A program made the translations under genes and the position numbers. Of a stretch of 64,000 nt of DNA, positions 1 to 8,333 are shown piece by piece (position 1 is the stretch's first letter; the number at the start of each line of letters is the position of its first letter). This DNA is from Faeciplasma sp964650705 (GTDB lineage: Bacteria > Bacillota > Clostridia > Oscillospirales > Ruminococcaceae). The DNA lies in NCBI GenBank assembly GCA_964650705.1, contig CAZYUJ010000008.1, positions 1 through 64,000 on the forward strand, given 5' to 3'. A model generated the notes under the pieces. That model saw nothing but the letters and a program-made list of their open reading frames with translations. It was not told the DNA's origin and ran no database searches.

Positions 1-26
1 CTCCGTATGATCTTAACCATACGGAG
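1..26 (+). other. Perfect hairpin at the window edge
   Basis: CTCCGTATG pairs with CATACGGAG across an 8-base loop. A terminator-like hairpin follows at 43-74, so this looks like the 3' part of an upstream transcription unit cut by the window edge, possibly a structured RNA. The class cannot be told from what is visible. Confidence 0.4.
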
Positions 27-42
27 GATTAACTGTTTTACG

Positions 43-74
43 AACACCGCCCTATCAATGGGTGCTTTTTTTAT
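43..74 (+). terminator. Rho-independent terminator of an upstream unit
   Basis: A short CACC/GGTG stem extended by one more pair past a bulge is followed by a run of seven T. It ends whatever is transcribed from the left edge, before the promoter of the first xylanase. Confidence 0.55.
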
Positions 75-81
75 TATAATA

Positions 82-110
82 TTGATTTAATGCAGTAAAT
101 ATGGTAAAAT
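82..110 (+). promoter_or_regulatory. Promoter of the GH10 xylanase operon
   Basis: TTGATT at 82-87 and TAAAAT at 105-110 are separated by 17 bases. The start codon lies 36 bases downstream, with an AAGGA-type ribosome binding site near 129. Confidence 0.6.
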
Positions 111-146
111 ATAATCAAATATTTCGCAAAGGACGGAAACTATTAT

Positions 147-1388
147 ATGAAGATGAAAAGATTGGTTTCGATCATGCTTGCCGCTATGCTTTTACTTACG
201 GTTTGTACGGCTTGCGAAAGTGAATCAAAGAGAATTAAATATGAGTACGGTCTTGAGGACAGCCCCTATGACCTGACGGAAGCTTTGACGACAGACAGCT
301 TGAAGGAGCTGTGTTCCGACTATTTTATGCTCGGCGTAGGATTGACGGGAAATGCTGTATCGACGGCTGCTGTGAACTCTTTGGAGTATATGACCGTTGC
401 AAAGTATCATTTCAACAGTGTTACATTGACGAATCTGATGAAGCCTACATTCATACTTGATCAAAGCGGCAGTGTTGAAAACGCTGAAAACGGCGACGAA
501 ACGACTCCTGCGGTCAAGTTTGATTCCGTCGACGGCACATTGCAATGGTGTTTGGATAACGGTGTGCAGATGAGAGGTCACACACTCGTTTGGCATACAC
601 AAACTCCCGACTGGTTCTTCAGAGTCGGCTACAACAGCTATAACGACTATGTCGATTATGACACGATGGCAGCACGTCTTGACAGCTATATCCAACAGGT
701 CGTGACATACGTTCAAGAGAATTATCCCGGTGTCATTTACTGTTGGGACGTTGTCAACGAGGCTGTTGACATCGGCAGCGGCGATCCCGAGAGCTATTTC
801 AGCGTCAGAACAAGATGTGACGGAAAGGATAACCCGTGGTATGTGACGTTGGGTGAAGATTATGTTGAGCTTGCGTTTACAAGTGCAAGAAAATATTGCG
901 ACCCTGAGGTCAAGCTTTTCTATAATGACTTCAACACATATCAATTTGAGAAGAGATTCAACATTTACAAGCTTTGCGCCGAGCTGAACAAAAAGGGCTT
1001 GATCGACGGCATCGGAATGCAGGGATATTGGGGAATCGGATATCCTTCGCTGAGCGAGCTGGAGGACACTATTAATAACTTTGCCGCATTAGACCTTGAG
1101 ATACATATTACCGAGCTGAGCATCGGCGTCGATACTCTGTCAAAGGAAAATCTTGAATCTCAGGCAAACAGATATGCTGAAATTTTTAAAATGTTCCAAA
1201 GACTTGATACCACCGGAGGCGGAAAAGCAAACATTACTTGTGTAACACTCTTCGGTCTTCAGGACGGCTTTGTAATGTATGGAAGTGACAGCGAAACGAC
1301 ACGTTTGTTTGATACCAACTTCCAGCCGAAGCCTTGTTTCTATAGCATTCAGAAGGTCATGGACGAACTTTATTATGTGGTGAAATAA
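147..1388 (+). CDS. GH10 endo-1,4-beta-xylanase, lipoprotein
   Basis: A 413-residue enzyme predicted to cut internal beta-1,4 bonds of xylan at the cell surface. The N-terminus is a lipoprotein signal (basic MKMKR, hydrophobic stretch, Cys near residue 23 in a VCTAC context), so it should be tethered to the membrane rather than released. The rest is one GH10 barrel: the acid/base Glu is in WDVVNEAVD (about E205) and the nucleophile Glu in HITELSI (about E323). GH10 landmarks GHTLVWHTQTPDWFF and GIGMQGYWG are present. There is no dockerin or binding module. The next gene starts one base after this stop and encodes a close homologue, so this is a tandem duplication. Confidence 0.93.
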   Translation: MKMKRLVSIMLAAMLLLTVCTACESESKRIKYEYGLEDSPYDLTEALTTDSLKELCSDYFMLGVGLTGNAVSTAAVNSLEYMTVAKYHFNSVTLTNLMKPTFILDQSGSVENAENGDETTPAVKFDSVDGTLQWCLDNGVQMRGHTLVWHTQTPDWFFRVGYNSYNDYVDYDTMAARLDSYIQQVVTYVQENYPGVIYCWDVVNEAVDIGSGDPESYFSVRTRCDGKDNPWYVTLGEDYVELAFTSARKYCDPEVKLFYNDFNTYQFEKRFNIYKLCAELNKKGLIDGIGMQGYWGIGYPSLSELEDTINNFAALDLEIHITELSIGVDTLSKENLESQANRYAEIFKMFQRLDTTGGGKANITCVTLFGLQDGFVMYGSDSETTRLFDTNFQPKPCFYSIQKVMDELYYVVK

Positions 1389-1389
1389 T

Positions 1390-3114
1390 ATGAATTTAAC
1401 AAAAAGATTTATAGCATTATTATTGGCCGGTGTGTTGGTCTTCGCCGCAGGATGCACAAACTCCGACGTTAAGGATAAGCAGGATGACGTCGTAACGACC
1501 ACCGAAGCTACGACAACAGCTCCTATCGAAACGGAGGAAGCTACTTCTTCAACTCCCGAAACCACAACTGAGGCTACCACTACGACACCTGAAGTTACTA
1601 CCGAGGAGACAACTACAACAGTTCAGACAACGACTGTTGCGACTACTACCGCGGTTGAGACTGAGCCTGAGCCGGAATGGATCATAACTCCTGCTGAAGA
1701 GAAGCTTTATGCTACTGCCGATCTGAACGTAAGAGCAACTCCCCAAGCAGACGGAGAAAGGATCAGCCACGTTGACAAGGGCGATCTTGTTGAGGTTACC
1801 GGATGGGTAGATAACGGATGGGCAAGGATCAAGTTCAGAGACTCGGAATACTTCGTCAACGGAAAGTATCTGAGCTCCGACAAGCCCAAGGAAGAAACAA
1901 CAGCCGCTACGACTGTTGCTACGACCGTTGCAACTACGACCAATGCCGCTACTATTGCGACGACAAAGAAGGAATATGACTTCGACTATACGAAGAGCAA
2001 ATATAATCTAAAAGCGATAATGACTGCGGACAGTCTTTATGAGCTTTGTGAGGATTATTTCATGCTCGGTGTCGGATTGACGGGCAACGGAAGGTCAACG
2101 GGAGCTGTTAACTCCGCAGAATACATGGCTATCACATATAAGCATTTTAACAGTGTTACGCTGACAAACCTGATGAAGCCGTCCTATCTTCTTAATCAGA
2201 GCGCAAGCATAAAAAATGCGAGCAGCGGAAAGAACACCACTCCCGCAGTTAGCTTTGATGCTGTTGACGACACACTTAAGTGGTGCTATGAAAACGGTGT
2301 TCAGATGAGAGGACACACTCTCGTTTGGCACACTCAGACACCTGACTGGTTCTTCAGAGAGGGATTCAAATCAGACGGCGCATACGTTGACTATGATACG
2401 ATGGCTGCAAGACTTGACAGCTATATCAAGCAGGTCATTACATACTGTCAGGATAAATATCCCGGTGTTATCTATGCTTGGGACGTTGTTAACGAAGCAG
2501 TAGACCCCGACAGCGCTGACCCGAAGAGCTATTTCGGTGTCAGAACAAAGCATGAAGGAACAAAGGACAATCCTTGGTATGTGACGTTGGGTGAGGACTA
2601 TGTTGAGCTTGCATTTACCAGCGCAAGAAAATATGCCGATGACGACGTCAAGCTCTTCTATAACGACTATAATACATTCCAGTCCGTTAAGCGAGATAAT
2701 ATTTATAAGCTTTGCAAAAAGCTTGCCGACAAGGGACTTATCGACGGAATCGGTATGCAAGGATATTGGGGAATCAACTGGCCGAATCTTTCCGACGTTG
2801 AAACTGCGATCAATAAATTCGCGACTCTCGGACTTGAGATCCATATAACCGAGCTTTCGGTATCCATTGATGATCTTTCAACACAGAACCTTAAGACTCA
2901 GGCTACTAAATATGAGCAGATATTCAAGATGCTTTTGAGATGCGACACCGCAGGCGGAGGAAAGGCTAACATAACATCGGTTACGCTGTTCGGACTTCAG
3001 GACGGATTTGTTATGTATTCAAGCGATACCACGACCTCAAGAATTCTGGACAAAAACTTCGAGCCCAAGCCCTGCTTCGACAGCATCTATAAGGTTTTGA
3101 AAAGTGCAAAATAA
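1390..3114 (+). CDS. GH10 endo-xylanase with SH3b domain and Thr-rich linkers, lipoprotein
   Basis: This 574-residue paralogue of the preceding xylanase carries extra modules. In order: lipoprotein signal with Cys near residue 22 (VFAAGC), Thr/Glu-rich linker (about 35-90), bacterial SH3 domain (about 100-162; NVRATP, GWARIKF, YFVNGKYL), a second Thr-rich linker, then GH10 (about 205-574). The acid/base is about E369 (WDVVNEAVD) and the nucleophile about E488 (HITELSV). SH3b domains usually bind peptidoglycan or other wall components, so it may hold the enzyme in the wall. It starts one base after the upstream stop with no clear ribosome binding site of its own, which suggests translational coupling. 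Confidence 0.93.
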   Translation: MNLTKRFIALLLAGVLVFAAGCTNSDVKDKQDDVVTTTEATTTAPIETEEATSSTPETTTEATTTTPEVTTEETTTTVQTTTVATTTAVETEPEPEWIITPAEEKLYATADLNVRATPQADGERISHVDKGDLVEVTGWVDNGWARIKFRDSEYFVNGKYLSSDKPKEETTAATTVATTVATTTNAATIATTKKEYDFDYTKSKYNLKAIMTADSLYELCEDYFMLGVGLTGNGRSTGAVNSAEYMAITYKHFNSVTLTNLMKPSYLLNQSASIKNASSGKNTTPAVSFDAVDDTLKWCYENGVQMRGHTLVWHTQTPDWFFREGFKSDGAYVDYDTMAARLDSYIKQVITYCQDKYPGVIYAWDVVNEAVDPDSADPKSYFGVRTKHEGTKDNPWYVTLGEDYVELAFTSARKYADDDVKLFYNDYNTFQSVKRDNIYKLCKKLADKGLIDGIGMQGYWGINWPNLSDVETAINKFATLGLEIHITELSVSIDDLSTQNLKTQATKYEQIFKMLLRCDTAGGGKANITSVTLFGLQDGFVMYSSDTTTSRILDKNFEPKPCFDSIYKVLKSAK

Positions 3115-3133
3115 TTAACAAGGAGTGACATTC

Positions 3134-3664
3134 ATGAGAGATGATTCGTTGAGAACTGTATTATACGGTCTTGCGAGATGCGGACTGTTGATATTTCTGA
3201 ACCTTTTCGCTACAATTATCGGTAAGACCGCTATCTTAGGCGTTGTCGGAACATTCATCCCAAAGCTTCAGCTATATAACAAGCCTCTTTTGTTGAGCTT
3301 TATCTCCTGGCTGATCCCTGCTATTTTGTTGATTGCACTGTTTGCTGACGACGCCAAAAGACATACGGCATACGGAAGATATAATCCTATGAATATCTCA
3401 ATAATCATGATCCTTACTGCGGCGCTGTATTACGCACCCGTTTTCCTGTTGGAATATATAACGGACAGCAACGCTATCGCCGGCGTGTATTCACTTTACT
3501 TCACGAGCGAATGGATATCTGTTATTGATGAAAACATTCAGATCTATGCGCTTTTGGGCTCTGCTTTACAGATGATCCTTTCGATTGCATCTTATGTACT
3601 CTCAAGAAAGTATTATCTTAAGAAGTTCGAGAGCGGCGAATATGAGTATGAATATGACCGATAA
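3134..3664 (+). CDS. Multi-pass membrane protein of unknown function
   Basis: A 176-residue protein with about four hydrophobic segments (near residues 8-35, 52-75, 90-112 and 138-160) and a charged tail ending in EYEYEYDR. I do not recognise the family. The ATG at 3134 is chosen because AGGAG at 3121-3125 is correctly spaced from it; a GTG at 3125 overlaps that site. It lies 19 bases after the xylanase stop on the same strand and before a terminator, so it probably shares the xylanase transcript, but its role is not evident. Confidence 0.75.
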   Translation: MRDDSLRTVLYGLARCGLLIFLNLFATIIGKTAILGVVGTFIPKLQLYNKPLLLSFISWLIPAILLIALFADDAKRHTAYGRYNPMNISIIMILTAALYYAPVFLLEYITDSNAIAGVYSLYFTSEWISVIDENIQIYALLGSALQMILSIASYVLSRKYYLKKFESGEYEYEYDR

Positions 3665-3665
3665 A

Positions 3666-3704
3666 AAAATAACCCGCAGGGCTAAGCCTTGCGGGTCGTT
3701 TTTA
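3666..3704. terminator. Bidirectional terminator
   Basis: CCCGCAGG and CCTTGCGGG form a stem with A-runs on the left and T-runs on the right. It sits between convergent genes (xylanase operon and the kinase-like gene) and can serve both. Confidence 0.8.
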
Positions 3705-4463
3705 TTCAATTCCGTCAACCTCAATGAAATCAAGCTTTGAAAGCAAGATGTTTGCCAAAGAAAACGTGCTGTTTTTGATCACTGCCTTCGGAGAATACAT
3801 TCCGTCTACGTCTGTACACAAAGGAAGCTTGAGTGAGATCGCAAATCCGTTATTCTCAGCAGACTCGAAGATAACATAAGCGCTGTGAGCCTCACAGAAT
3901 TTCTTCAAGATAGCGAATCCGCTTGCAATATCCTCATTATTCATGTAATCAGCCGCTTGAGCAGTTGTCATGCCGTATCCGTTGTCGATTATCTGAACAC
4001 AGGCGCTGTCGGGCAGGCGCTTAACGCTAACCTTCACCCTTCCCTCTTCCTGATCGACATTGGCAAAGGAATTGACCAGAAGATTTAAAAGACAAGCGTT
4101 GAATCTGTCCGAATCAAGTCTTATATATGCATCCCGATCAGAAGGCTCAAATTCAAGCTTTATTCCCGTTTTTCTCAGCATTGAACGGCAGGTGCTGACA
4201 GCGTCTTCTATGAAGGCGTTTAGCTCAATTACAGAAGGATTAAGTTCCGAGTTATATTTATTTAGCTCAATAATGTTTGCAATCTCAGACAAAACTTTAA
4301 AGCAACATACGTTTTGCTTCTTCAGCGTTTCGAGTTCCCGGTACATTTCGTTTTCCTCCAAAGAAAAGGCAAACTGAGAAGAAAGCGAGATGGCTTCACG
4401 CATATTTTTGCTTATCGCATTAATCGACTGATGGCTGATACTGCATTTCTTTTTCTCGCTCAT
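3702..4463 (-). CDS. Soluble orphan sensor histidine kinase-like protein
   Basis: A 253-residue protein without membrane segments. Residues about 5-65 resemble a DHp dimerisation helix pair; H11 in SISHQS is the only candidate phospho-acceptor. Residues about 80-215 form a HATPase_c-type ATP-binding domain with an N-box (LLNLLVNSFAN) and a G1-box (IIDNGYGM). The G2 box is degenerate (SGFAILKKF instead of GLGL). A tail of about 35 residues follows. No response regulator is adjacent, so the partner is unknown. It could be a cytoplasmic kinase of a scattered two-component system or an ATP-binding regulator without kinase activity. It is transcribed divergently from gap. Confidence 0.6.
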   Translation of the reverse strand: MSEKKKCSISHQSINAISKNMREAISLSSQFAFSLEENEMYRELETLKKQNVCCFKVLSEIANIIELNKYNSELNPSVIELNAFIEDAVSTCRSMLRKTGIKLEFEPSDRDAYIRLDSDRFNACLLNLLVNSFANVDQEEGRVKVSVKRLPDSACVQIIDNGYGMTTAQAADYMNNEDIASGFAILKKFCEAHSAYVIFESAENNGFAISLKLPLCTDVDGMYSPKAVIKNSTFSLANILLSKLDFIEVDGIE

Positions 4464-4501
4464 TTTAATCCTCCCCCAATATGAGATATTTGTCGAATTA
4501 T

Positions 4502-4530
4502 ATTATAACACCCCAAAACAAATTAGTAAA
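4502..4530 (-). promoter_or_regulatory. Promoter of the kinase-like gene
   Basis: Read on the minus strand: TTTACT (4525-4530), 17 bases, TATAAT (4502-4507). A GGGGGAGG-type ribosome binding site precedes the start at 4463. Confidence 0.55.
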
Positions 4531-4627
4531 GTATTTTTTATGCCGTAAGCCGAATAAACCTAATAAAATATACAAAACATCACAGTAAAACAGCCTAATT
4601 CTCATTGATATTTTTTTGTCAAAACAC

Positions 4628-4656
4628 TTGCATAATTACACAAAATAGTGTAAGAT
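4628..4656 (+). promoter_or_regulatory. Promoter of gap
   Basis: TTGCAT (4628-4633), 17 bases, TAAGAT (4651-4656). The flanking AAACACTTGCAT is shared with the hup promoter near 11224. A strong GGAGG at 4687-4691 is 9 bases before the start codon. Confidence 0.65.
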
Positions 4657-4700
4657 AATATATGCATAAAAGCAATATATTCATTTGGAGGTAATCTAAA

Positions 4701-5738
4701 ATGTCAGTTAAAGTTGCAATTAATGGTTTCGGCAGAATCGGACGTCTTGCTTTCAGACAGATGTTCGGCGCAGAAGGTTATGAGATCGTTGCTATCAACG
4801 ACCTTACCAAGCCCTCTATGCTCGCTCACCTTCTCAAGTATGATACCGCTCAGGGCGGCTACTGCGGAAGAATCGGCGAAGGACTCCACACTGTTGAAGC
4901 TAACGACGAAGAAGGCACAATCACTGTTGACGGCAAGACCCTTAAGATCTATGCTGAAAAGGACGCTGTAAACTGCCCTTGGGGTGAACTCGGCGTTGAC
5001 GTAGTTTTGGAATGCACAGGCTTCTACTGCTCTAAGGACAAGAGCCAGGCTCACATCACAGCCGGCGCTAAGAAGGTTGTAATCTCTGCTCCCGCAGGCA
5101 ACGATCTTCCTACTATTGTTTACGGCGTAAACGAAAATACCCTTACAGCAGAAGATACCATTATTTCTGCTGCATCCTGCACCACCAACTGCTTGGCTCC
5201 TATGGCTAAGGCTCTTAACGACTATGCTCCTATCCAGAGCGGTATCATGTCCACCATCCACGCTTACACAGGCGACCAGATGATCCTCGACGGTCCTCAC
5301 AGAAAGGGCGACCTCAGAAGAGCAAGAGCAGGTGCTGCTAACATCGTTCCTAACTCTACAGGCGCTGCTAAGGCTATCGGTCTTGTAATTCCCGAACTCA
5401 ACGGTAAGCTCATCGGCTCTGCACAGAGAGTTCCCGTTCCTACAGGTTCCACCACTATCCTTACTGCTGTTGTTAAGGGCGAAAATGTTACTAAGGACGG
5501 CATCAACGCAGCTATGAAGGCTGTTGCTTCTGCTTCCTATGGTTACAACGAAGATCCTATCGTTTCTTCTGATGTTATCGGCATGACCTATGGTTCCTTG
5601 TTCGATGCTACTCAGACCATGGTTGCTAAGATCGCTGACGATCTTTACGAAGTTCAGGTTGTTTCTTGGTACGACAACGAAAACTCCTACACCAGCCAGA
5701 TGGTTAGAACCATCAAGTACTTCGCAGAGCTTGCTTAA
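4701..5738 (+). CDS. gap: Glyceraldehyde-3-phosphate dehydrogenase
   Basis: This 345-residue glycolytic enzyme oxidises glyceraldehyde 3-phosphate with phosphate and NAD+ to 1,3-bisphosphoglycerate in the cytoplasm. It shows the NAD-binding start INGFGRIGRLAFR, the active-site SCTTNC with catalytic Cys about residue 160, HAYTGDQ, and the C-terminal SWYDNENSYTSQM. Length is normal for the family. It is a single-gene unit with its own promoter and terminator, apart from the pgk-tpiA-gpmI operon near 42.5-46.2 kb. Codon use is strongly biased (GCT, AAG, AAC), as in highly expressed genes such as hup. Confidence 0.98.
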   Translation: MSVKVAINGFGRIGRLAFRQMFGAEGYEIVAINDLTKPSMLAHLLKYDTAQGGYCGRIGEGLHTVEANDEEGTITVDGKTLKIYAEKDAVNCPWGELGVDVVLECTGFYCSKDKSQAHITAGAKKVVISAPAGNDLPTIVYGVNENTLTAEDTIISAASCTTNCLAPMAKALNDYAPIQSGIMSTIHAYTGDQMILDGPHRKGDLRRARAGAANIVPNSTGAAKAIGLVIPELNGKLIGSAQRVPVPTGSTTILTAVVKGENVTKDGINAAMKAVASASYGYNEDPIVSSDVIGMTYGSLFDATQTMVAKIADDLYEVQVVSWYDNENSYTSQMVRTIKYFAELA

Positions 5739-5768
5739 TTGAAGGCTTAAGAATTACGCTAAATGATG

Positions 5769-5799
5769 AAAACCGCTTCCCTTTCGGGAGGCGGTTTTT
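5769..5799 (+). terminator. Terminator of gap
   Basis: AACCGC-TCCC pairs with GGGA-GCGGTT over a small loop, followed by five T. Confidence 0.85.
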
Positions 5800-5804
5800 G
5801 ATTG

Positions 5805-7073
5805 TTAATACTTATGTATATATGGATTATAGTTTTTGCAACCTATCCAGCTAAGCGTTTCTATATTGGTAAGCTCGCCGTTTGTATACGTTTCAACACG
5901 AATAACGTTTAGGTTTTCATCAAGCGTATAATTATTCTCGATCGTTTTTTCTGCATCGACATAGAGATAGCTTGTATAATATCCTTGTTGATCACTAAGG
6001 GTATACGTCACGGTCGAATATAGCTCTCCGTCTATTATGATCTTTTCAATTCTCTGACTTCCGTTATAGGTTGTTTCTGTTATGGACTCAATTCCCTCAT
6101 TAATAGTTACGACTCGTGTAAGCTTAATGTTTCCACGCTCATCATATTCGGTAGTACAAGTGTATTCGTTATCTATGCGGTCAGGTAAATAATCATATGA
6201 GCAAAAGATCTCATCGCCGTTTTCGTTATATACGGTCTCGCGAATAGCCTCAACCTTTCCCTTGTCGTTATAGCTTATACATTTGATCTCATTTCCGTTT
6301 TTGTCAGTTGTCTCTTCGGATATCACAGCAGCGTGATCTCTAAGCTTGGTTGACATTACGGTGTTTCCGTTTTCATCAGTTGAATAGTAATAATCAAAGC
6401 CCGACTGAGTGTTTTGATCATCATCGGAATAACGGTGGATAATTCTCCCCTGTTCGTCATATATCTCATAGAAATGCATTGTTACGTTTCCGTCGGCATC
6501 ATAGTCAATTTGCTCGATAAGGCGCCCGTTATCGTTATATACATACGCCTCGCTTCTTAGCGTTTCGGATTCGTTTGGACCTGTTTCAAGTGTAAACGTT
6601 TGATATATCATACGGTTATTTTCATCATATTCCTTATAATAGCCGAGCGTTTTGCCATCTAAGGTTTCGAGAATCTTTATTACATTTGAGTTGTCATCAT
6701 AGAAAAACTCAACAACAAGGTTTTCTTCGCCGTTTATATATGTATATTCCTTTTCGGTATATCCCAAATCGTTATATTCGTTTACCATTTTATACGTAGA
6801 AAAACGGTCTTCGGAATAATAGGAAAGGACATTACCGATTTCGTCATATTCATATTCGCTATACTCGGTCACGGTTCCGTCGGGCAGAGTATTCGTTCTT
6901 TCGCTTAATAGCCATGTGATTTTTTCCGGGTCATTAAAAACAGGAAGCTCACCGCTGTTTTGATCGTCTTTAGATACAAGCGGAGTATCATTATCAGGTT
7001 CGATATTGCAAGCAGTAGCAAAAAGCATTAATGAAGCAAGAACAAAAGCAAACAGTTTTTTCACACGTGTCAA
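5805..7073 (-). CDS. Lipoprotein with RHS/YD-type repeats
   Basis: A 422-residue exported protein with a lipoprotein signal (LFATAC, Cys about residue 22) and a body made of repeated short units such as YDEIGNVLSYYS, YDENNRMIYQTF, YDEQGRIIHRYS, YNDKGKVEAI and YDERGNIKL. The (Y/F)(D/N)xxG(N/R) pattern is that of YD repeats, which build beta-solenoid shells in RHS/teneurin proteins. It lacks the RHS core protease and any C-terminal toxin, so a polymorphic toxin role is not supported. A binding role on the outer membrane face or wall is possible. It is monocistronic and convergent with gap. Confidence 0.7.
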   Translation of the reverse strand: MTRVKKLFAFVLASLMLFATACNIEPDNDTPLVSKDDQNSGELPVFNDPEKITWLLSERTNTLPDGTVTEYSEYEYDEIGNVLSYYSEDRFSTYKMVNEYNDLGYTEKEYTYINGEENLVVEFFYDDNSNVIKILETLDGKTLGYYKEYDENNRMIYQTFTLETGPNESETLRSEAYVYNDNGRLIEQIDYDADGNVTMHFYEIYDEQGRIIHRYSDDDQNTQSGFDYYYSTDENGNTVMSTKLRDHAAVISEETTDKNGNEIKCISYNDKGKVEAIRETVYNENGDEIFCSYDYLPDRIDNEYTCTTEYDERGNIKLTRVVTINEGIESITETTYNGSQRIEKIIIDGELYSTVTYTLSDQQGYYTSYLYVDAEKTIENNYTLDENLNVIRVETYTNGELTNIETLSWIGCKNYNPYIHKY

Positions 7074-7175
7074 CTCCTTTGATGTTATAACACAATGATA
7101 TCACCAGAAAATCATACAATCAATAACAGCAAAAATACAGTTCGATTACAGTTTGGAAACAAGATATTACAAACT

Positions 7176-7205
7176 AAAAACGCTCCCACGAAAGTGAGAG
7201 CGTTT
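7176..7205 (-). terminator. Terminator of the trpS-ychF operon
   Basis: On the minus strand AAACGCTCTCAC pairs with GTGGGAGCGTTT over TTTC and runs into T. It lies directly after the ychF stop. Confidence 0.8.
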
Positions 7206-7209
7206 AATA

Positions 7210-8304
7210 CTATACATTAAATCTGAACAGAACGACGTCGCCGTCACGCATTACGTATTCCTTGCCTTCGGAACGGATCAAGCCCTTTTCACGGGCGGCA
7301 ACCATTGTGCCGCAAGCTTTAAGGTCTTCGAACGCTACGACCTCGGCACGGATGAAGCCACGCTCGAAATCGGTGTGGATCTTTCCTGCTGCCTGAGGAG
7401 CTTTTGTACCGTTTGTTATCGTCCATGCACGGCATTCATCCTTTCCTGCCGTAAGGAACGAAATGAGTCCCAAGAGCGCATAGCCTTCCTTTATAACGCG
7501 GTTAAGGCCGGAAACCGAAAGACCGAGTTCAGCCAAGAACATTGCCTTGTCTTCAGCGTCCATATCTGCGATCTCCTGCTCGATCTGAGCGCAGATGGGC
7601 AAGACCACGGAGCCTTCCGCATCGGCAATTTCCTTTACGACCAAGAAGTTTTTATTCTCTTCAACGTTACCTGTAAAGTCATCCTCACAAAGATTTGCGG
7701 CATATATTACCGGTTTCTGAGAAAGAAGAGGCGTTGATCTGATCATTTCTCTTTCTTCATCGGTGAAAGGATAGCTTCTTGCGGACTTTCCCGCTTCAAG
7801 ATGAGCAAGAAGGCCTTCTGTCAAGTCGATATCAGCTTGATATTTCTTATCGCCCTTGAGCATCTTCTTGGCTTTGTCCAAGCGGCGCTCCAACACTTCC
7901 ATATCAGCAAAGATCAGCTCAAGATCAATTGTTTCGATGTCACGCTTTGGATCGACAGAACCCTCAACGTGGATGATATCATCCGACTCAAAGCACCTTA
8001 CAACATGGATGATAGCGTCACACTCACGGATGTTAGCCAAGAACTTATTGCCCAAGCCCTCACCCTTCGAGGCGCCCTTAACAAGTCCCGCGATATCGAC
8101 GAATTCAAGGGTCGCAGGGGTGAACTTTGTGGGCTCATACATTCTTGCGAGTTCATCAAGTCTTTCGTCGGGAACGGAAACGATTCCGACGTTTGGTTCT
8201 ATCGTGCAAAAAGGATAGTTTGCAGACTCAGCGCCTGCGTTTGTCAAAGCATTAAAAAGTGTACTCTTTCCGACGTTCGGAAGTCCGACCATGCCAAGTT
8301 TCAT
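7210..8304 (-). CDS. ychF: Ribosome-binding ATPase YchF (Obg family)
   Basis: A 364-residue P-loop protein of the Obg/YchF subfamily, which prefers ATP over GTP and binds the ribosome. Visible are the G1 loop GLPNVGKST, G3 region DIAGLVKGASKGEGLGNKFL, a G4-position NLCEDD that departs from NKxD as is usual in YchF, a coiled-coil insertion (about 130-165), and a C-terminal TGS-type domain (FLTAGKDECRAWTI to VVLFRFNV). Length is standard. It follows trpS by 29 bases and is probably co-transcribed with it. Confidence 0.96.
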   Translation of the reverse strand: MKLGMVGLPNVGKSTLFNALTNAGAESANYPFCTIEPNVGIVSVPDERLDELARMYEPTKFTPATLEFVDIAGLVKGASKGEGLGNKFLANIRECDAIIHVVRCFESDDIIHVEGSVDPKRDIETIDLELIFADMEVLERRLDKAKKMLKGDKKYQADIDLTEGLLAHLEAGKSARSYPFTDEEREMIRSTPLLSQKPVIYAANLCEDDFTGNVEENKNFLVVKEIADAEGSVVLPICAQIEQEIADMDAEDKAMFLAELGLSVSGLNRVIKEGYALLGLISFLTAGKDECRAWTITNGTKAPQAAGKIHTDFERGFIRAEVVAFEDLKACGTMVAAREKGLIRSEGKEYVMRDGDVVLFRFNV

Positions 8305-8333
8305 ATACTATGTCACTCCAAAATCAATTATAA

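Noticed and set aside
225..944. Long minus-strand open frame inside the first xylanase
   Set aside because: It lies antisense to a clear GH10 gene, has no ribosome binding site and no protein-like features. The same holds for the long frames opposite pgk, pheS, asd and the GH2 gene.
1495..1660. Possible tandem repeat or CRISPR-like array
   Set aside because: The repeats are irregular and in frame, encoding the Thr/Glu linker of a xylanase. The tract at 32630-32850 is the same type.
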